Of a DNA stretch of 64,000 nucleotides, positions 59,144 through 64,000 are shown one piece after another. Positions within the stretch are counted from its first letter, which is position 1, and each line of letters opens with the position of its first letter. The notes under the pieces are model-generated. The model searched no databases. It was not told the DNA's origin and saw nothing but the letters and a program-made list of their open reading frames with translations. The stretch comes from Tilletiaria anomala UBC 951 (Eukaryota; Basidiomycota; Exobasidiomycetes; Georgefischeriales; Tilletiariaceae): contig NW_013547020.1 of assembly GCF_000711695.1 (NCBI RefSeq), positions 124,001 through 188,000 on the forward strand. Reading direction: 5' to 3'. Both the position numbers and the translations under genes were made by a program.

Positions 59144-61430
59144 GGCCTGCTTCTACGAAGCTGCGCTTGCTGATGTGGATCGCAACCTAAAGAGTGAAGT
59201 TTGCTGAATAGCTGTGTGGGAGATTACTCGGCGCTTGAAGATGGACTGCCAGAGTCACTGTAAGATTCGGGGGAGGGGAGCTGGGGTACATGCAGACACA
59301 AAGTACAAGGCAAGCGAAAATGAATGTCAGGCTCTTCAATAGCATTTATACATCGGCGGTTCCAGCATGACGGCGTCCATCAGCACTGGGCCCAGCTCGC
59401 CCTGCAGCCAGAGTCACGAACCCGCATGCACTCCCCGAGTCCAGAGCGACGCTTTGTTTGGCCAAGACTATTGACCCGCTTGAAGCGCTGTGTTACGAAC
59501 GACGGGGAGGGTGTAGACCTTGAGAAAAGCGGTGACGAAGAGGATGAGACACTTTGGTATATGACGTAGTGACACAGCACCTGCCGCGGGTCTACTTTTC
59601 TGGCCTCTGTGGCCTCGTTGCCTGAGGAGGTGTGCGCGGTAGACGTTGCCTGGGGAATGACTACTGTCAAGGATCTCGCGGGCCTCACAGCACGAGATGT
59701 AGAGTTGGCGTTCTGATGAGCTCGCTGGGAGGCTCCAAAAGGAGATCGAGGGAAAAGACCGTTACAACTTGCAAAACATGTGGATTGCAACGTGGGAAGC
59801 CGCGGACGGTTGGGGGGCGTTGGAGCGCTGTTTGTTTCGTGCCGACATTGAACTAATATTTGCTGTGGCCACGTGCGCGATGTCCACTTTTGACGGGACA
59901 GTCGCTCGCTTGAAGATTGAACCTCGGACTCCGGCCTCGGTCAGAGTGAGTTGCCGTCATCAGCCGTTCCGCGTCGCGTCGTGCCGCCGGCTCCTCAGCA
60001 CAACCTGGAGGCTGCTGGTCGGGCCCTGATCGGTGGAGGCACTGCAAGGCACTCCCTGATACAGCACCCGAATGCATGATGACGAAAGCAATCTGACTAG
60101 GAAGGAGGATGGTTGGAACATGGATACCCTTCGCAATTCACATCGCGGCAGCTCTAGTGGTGCATGCAACTACCCACCAAATCCCGGTTCTCGCTGGCAA
60201 GCTCCCTTCCGGGGCGCGGCAACTCAGCGCAGATCCCGCTGTGATTGCGCGCCTGAAGGTACTGCATGAAGCAAATCGTAGGGCTCGGCAACGTTCATTT
60301 TCGGCTTGTGTAACCTCCGTATGACTATCAGCCCCTCGTACACAGCGCGTCTGATTGCGAATCAGATACAGTACTGGGGAAGTCGCCGTGCGGTCTATGT
60401 AGGGTACTCTTGTAGTCTGACAGTGTCTCTGCCGCTCTGAGCGTCTATGAAAATGCGAGGCAACGTCGGGAAAAGCTACAAAGGAGAGATCAGGAGCAAA
60501 ATGAAAGGCAGATAGCGACCGTTACTTCACTTAGCTTTACCCATGGGGACCGTCCCGGACAGGCGACCAGTACCACACGAATGGAAGGCGTGGTGAGGCT
60601 GGGTCCGGCAGCAAGATCGCTCCGATATGTCCTCACTCACGCGGTTCACAAGCCTGGTGGAGTCATTGTAGTCTCATTAGCATCGACAGAAAGACGATTT
60701 TGGCCTCTTGGCCCCAACCCCCCGCAGTCCCGCGAAGCGGTGATGGAGGCGCCGCCTGATCCAACCGAGGGAATGGAAATGCTGACTGCACTGCATATCT
60801 CGCTCCAGTGAGTGCCCTTCCCTAAGTGCTCCACTGCGCGCCTCGACAAAGTGCCTCTCATCAGGCGCCAGTCAGTCAGTCTGAACACTGTGCAGTCCAC
60901 GTTCCGTAGGCCCTGCCCCCAAGAGTCAGCACCTGCAAATCCTTCGCAAAAGGTGCACCCAAAGCCGTAGTGGGGCAAGTGCAAATGGGACAGTACATCT
61001 GGTCTCGACCATCCTGGCGCCGGCACGTACAACACGTCGGCACCGCGCCACGCGCATTACCGCCGTGATTCAACATCGCCCCACAGCCCTAGAGTGAACT
61101 TGAAATATCATTTGGCGCTGTCGGACCCCATGCGAGGTTCAAGCTGGGTTTCAGATTGGTTGATGAGTCAAGTTAACAGCGACCTTCACTTTTGAGCATT
61201 CGAGTGGCCTTCGGGTGCAAAGCGGGAGCAAGCAGCGACTGGCCAATAACTCTGGGGCGAAACGCACCATCTCGCAGAGTATTTAATGGCTGCCTGCGCT
61301 GAAAGCAGCCGCCTGCGGGAGCAGAGGTCTCATCACCCATTGTTCAGCGTGTGATGGACACCTGCAGGGCTGTCTGTGACCACGAGCGTAGCGCGCTCGC
61401 CATCTACATAATTGATTGTTTCATACTCCT
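59144..61430. other. Gene-poor stretch, 2.3 kb
   Basis: The largest gap in the window. It holds only short frames. One plus-strand pair (60109-60258 and about 60563-60808) has plausible GT-AG borders and is listed separately as a weak candidate. I see no transposon termini, tRNA or long repeats. Confidence 0.5.
60109..60961 (+). CDS. Weak candidate spliced gene, unknown product
   Basis: A possible first exon at 60109-60258 reads MVGTWIPFAIHIAAALVVHA and on to VIARLK, ending at an AAG|GTACTG donor. A later open segment (60563-60808) reads MEGVVRLGPAARSLRYVLTH, then GGVIVVSLASTERRFW, and ends CTCCAG|GTGAGT. A third piece after a GTGCAG acceptor (about 60896-60961) ends at TAG. Phases agree, but the first intron would be about 300 nt, far above the usual size, and no family is recognised. 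It could be noise or a decayed gene. Confidence 0.2.
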
Positions 61431-62896
61431 CTAAGCATTAGGCAGAAGCCATCGTGCCTTGTACCGTACAATTGGCTGGTCGATCTGCTTTTGGCTCTGC
61501 ACAATCTTTAGCTCGCGCCGTCGAAATATCTCCACCTTTTTCTGCACCTCCCAAGCCTTTTCCCTCGCCTCCTCTGTGCCTTCGTCTAGGGTAGTAGGAC
61601 CATCGGCTGTCGCGGCCCTGCTCGCCTCCCATTCCTGGCGCGTAGGCATCGGCGGCACCTTTGCGATCGCCTCGGACGTCTTCGCCAGCACCGCTTGTAC
61701 GCTTGCAATGGCAAGCTCAGCGGCACGCGATAGCGGTGTAGGAGCCGAGTGTACCTCATCCAGCATCGCGGATGGTGTCCGCAGGAATGCAGGCGGGGTA
61801 GCAGCGTCGGACGATGTCGCCGACGGCGCCGGCTGCGGCGCCGGCGAGGCAGGTTGTGATGAAAATGCAGATGAAGCAGCCGACTGCGCTTCAGCAGGTC
61901 GCATATAGCGGCCAACAATCATGGCTGCAAAGAGGTCACCGACGCCAGAAAAGTACCCTTCTACTTCGGGGAATTGAATGTACCAAGGTCGCGCTTCTGC
62001 AACGGCAGTGCACAGCGTTTGCTGTACGCTTGAGCCGACGAGGAGCATCAGTGGCGAGCCATCGGGCTGCGTGCGTGCAATACCCTGTTTATGCAGGTCT
62101 TCGTCCGGCAGCTCGACGGACGTGATGAGTACGTGCGGGACACGGTGTTGTACGTGCAACGTCTGCAGCACCGCCAGGAGCGTGTCCAAGCTGGTGATCT
62201 TTTTGTCAGTGAGGATCCTGCCAATAGGAAGGGATATTCGTCAAATCAAGTGACCTTGTAGCATCGGAAAGCAGAAGCACTTACTCTGCTTCGAATTGGT
62301 TCGGGGTGATAATGCTCGACAGCGGTAGCATGCTCTTATAGATCGGCAGCACATCAGGGTTGACGTACATACCACGGCCGATGTCCCCCATGACTGGGTC
62401 CAAAACATAGATCAGAGATGGGTTGAGCTGCCGTAGTCGCTTGACTGCCCGTTGGACGGACAAGAGGGCGTTTGGCGACGGAATGTAGCCTGGGGGATAT
62501 CCCTTCAGCTCAACGCAAGGATCAAGGCCGCAGACAACGAACAGAACAGTCTCACCTGTTAATACTCTGGCATACCGTAGTAATCCATTCTTATCTAGTC
62601 CACCAACAAGATCGTCGATGTGCTTCTCGTCGAAGCGCATTCCGCCCCATCGCCCAAAGCCGGTATGATTCGAGAACTGCACAGTGTTGATTACATCGAC
62701 CTCCCAGCCCAGCAGCTGCAGGGGAAACGTTGCGGATCGGTTACCTCCAATCCCAAAAGGCGAACATGTTCGCACAGGTATCAGCCTAGAGACCATTACA
62801 GGAGGAAGAGCACGAGCAAGACTTACCAACATAGCCGCACACAACATGACTCTGGATGCTCAAAAGCCTCGTTGCCTCGGGCTGATTCGCAGCCAT
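61431..62896 (-). CDS. BUD16: Pyridoxal kinase
   Basis: It phosphorylates pyridoxal/pyridoxine in the vitamin B6 salvage pathway. Exons 62827-62896, 62556-62744, 62285-62489, 61431-62217; 416 aa. Spliced motifs: RLLSIQSHVVCGYVGNRSAT, LGWEVDVINTVQFSNHTGFG, RWGGMRFDE, then VLTGYIPSPNALL (restored by removing a 66-nt stop-free intron), YVLDPVMGDIGRGMYV, SSIITPNQFEAEILT, and the ATP/catalytic GVGDLFAAMIVGRY with its conserved Asp. A Pro/Ala/Ser-rich insert of about 60 residues follows the catalytic motif, which explains why it is longer than the usual 300-330 aa. The C-terminal FRRRELKIVQSQ resembles the family's last helix. It is divergent from the NAPE-PLD-type gene. Confidence 0.94.
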
Positions 62897-63211
62897 ACTT
62901 TCGCGATCGCTTCGCTGTGACAAGGCAGAAATAACTTGCAGGGAAGGGACGGTAAATGGTTACCTTCGGAGCGAGCTTGGGTTCGCGGCGCGGTCCGGTC
63001 TGCGTCAAGTGCCCTTATTCCTTCGTATTCCGGCCTTCGTAAAGCCCATGTGACATGGAGTAGAGATAGCTGGCTAGTGAGAGATGAGACGTGGAAACAA
63101 AACTGAGTCATGTGGGCCACTCGGCCGAGAGAAGGCTCGACAATCATTACGTGAAGTGCACGCTGCACCCGCCACACGTGCTAGTAATATGCTTGTTTGA
63201 TTGGGCTATTT
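62897..63211. promoter_or_regulatory. Shared divergent promoter, pyridoxal kinase / NAPE-PLD-type gene
   Basis: A 315-nt spacer between outward-facing starts. No repeat or clear core element is seen. Confidence 0.45.
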
Positions 63212-64000
63212 ATGCGGAGCAAGCTATCTGGCTTGCACCGCATGTCATCGACTGTATCCCCCTACTCGAGCCCTGCGTATTCCATCGAGCAGTCACCCAG
63301 CATGTCCAGCCGCGAGGAACCCGAACCTCTCGTCCTGAAGGAGCGCTTGCAGGCGACGTTCGAGCACCAAGTGTACGAGACACCCCCGGAACACCATGTA
63401 ACTGTGGCTACCCCCGAGTCTTCGTGGGTGCCGTCGATGCCGCACTGGGCACCAACGCCGGAGCACGGGAACCCTGCGCTGATCCGGACAGGCTTTCGAA
63501 ACCCTTGGGCGAGCGCGGTCAAGCCGAATGTCTGGCAGATTTGGGGTGGTCTGCAATGGGCTGATACGGTGGAAAATGAGCCTGTTAACGACCGTGACAA
63601 CACAAGACAGACAGAGGGTGCCGGCTTCCCTGATCCTGACTTGGAGATAGACGTACAGATCATCGAAGAGATCCAGTCCAGCCATGACAATTCTGCGGTA
63701 CGGGCCACCTGGCTAGGACATGCAGGCACGCTGCTCGAATTGCCAACCCCTGATGGCGACCCGGTCCGTGTGCTATTCGATCCCATCTTTTCTTCGAGGT
63801 TAGCGCGCACTCCATTGCATAAGCGAGACCTGCTCTTACATTCCTGGAACGTACAGATGCTCGCCGACGCAGTACTTTGGGCCGATGCGCATGTTTCCAT
63901 CACCAGTCACCGCTGCCGCTCTGCCGCCAATCGACTTTGTCTTAATCTCACATTCTCATTATGACCACTTAGACCTCACGACACTCGCACATATCTGGGA
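63212..64000 (+). CDS. FMP30: NAPE-hydrolysing phospholipase D family protein (Fmp30-like), 3' end outside window
   Basis: Exon 1 63212-63798 and exon 2 63857 to the window end, with a 58-nt intron; 243 aa visible. Family blocks: [55 protein letters not shown] (joined across the intron) and [19 protein letters not shown], which carries the first metallo-beta-lactamase H-x-H-x-D-H metal site. These enzymes release N-acylethanolamines from N-acyl-phosphatidylethanolamine; yeast Fmp30 is mitochondrial. The start may be the ATG at 63212 or the one at 63242. The frame opens further upstream with a TTG. The remaining metal ligands lie beyond the window. Confidence 0.88.

Noticed and set aside
60646-61035. 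129-codon minus-strand frame with several Cys residues
   Set aside because: The cysteines do not form a regular zinc motif, and the frame has no splice or homology support.
1-64000. A secondary-metabolite or defence gene cluster
   Set aside because: The genes are unrelated housekeeping functions on both strands; no synthase, tailoring set or shared regulator pattern is present.

Overview
This window is nuclear DNA of a filamentous or dimorphic fungus, most likely a basidiomycete, and possibly a smut relative (Ustilaginomycotina). The rank is an inference. What the sequence shows is GC-rich exons, many short introns (mostly 56-115 nt, usually GTGAGT donors and CTGAC/CTAAC branch sites), long Ala/Ser/Gln/Gly-rich tails on conserved proteins, and fungal-specific genes: a DASH kinetochore subunit, a Zn2Cys6 regulator, a GPI-anchored chitin deacetylase, a LAMMER kinase and a NicO nickel carrier. 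No ribosomal RNA, tRNA, CRISPR, transposon or virus-derived element was recognised.

I rebuilt twenty-one genes by joining exons at GT-AG sites and checking that phases add up. From left to right: DASH Spc34 (-), AMP deaminase (+), MOT1/BTAF1 ATPase (+), mitoribosomal mS38/COX24-like protein (-), LAMMER kinase (+), RFC3 clamp loader (+), mitoribosomal bL27m (-), aminodeoxychorismate-lyase-like enzyme (+), NicO nickel/cobalt transporter (+), Doa10/MARCH6 ubiquitin ligase (-), CCDC124 homologue (+), DUF202 membrane protein (-), eIF2B-epsilon (+), chitin deacetylase (+), F-box/WD protein (-), V-ATPase subunit G (-), symplekin/Pta1 (+), Zn2Cys6 transcription factor (-), class I/II aminotransferase (-), pyridoxal kinase (-), and a NAPE-PLD/Fmp30 metallohydrolase (+) cut by the window end.

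The layout is compact. Several pairs are convergent with only 65-170 nt between stop codons (RFC3/bL27m, NicO/Doa10, CCDC124/DUF202, Pta1/Zn2Cys6 factor). Others are divergent and share 0.3-0.8 kb promoters. Four larger gene-poor stretches remain (25.6-27.3, 39.0-40.7, 55.7-57.4 and 59.1-61.4 kb). The genes are mostly housekeeping functions (transcription, translation, replication, purine, folate and vitamin B6 metabolism, proteolysis, cell wall) and do not form a metabolic cluster.

I found no convincing new biological system. The points most worth a second look are gene-structural: a start-codon-only first exon in VMA10, introns cutting zinc-binding domains (the Zn cluster and the RINGv), three introns that are multiples of three and free of stops, a very long mS38 protein, and telomere-repeat-like CTAACCCTAA boxes in promoter regions. 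All exon borders are read by eye, without transcript evidence.
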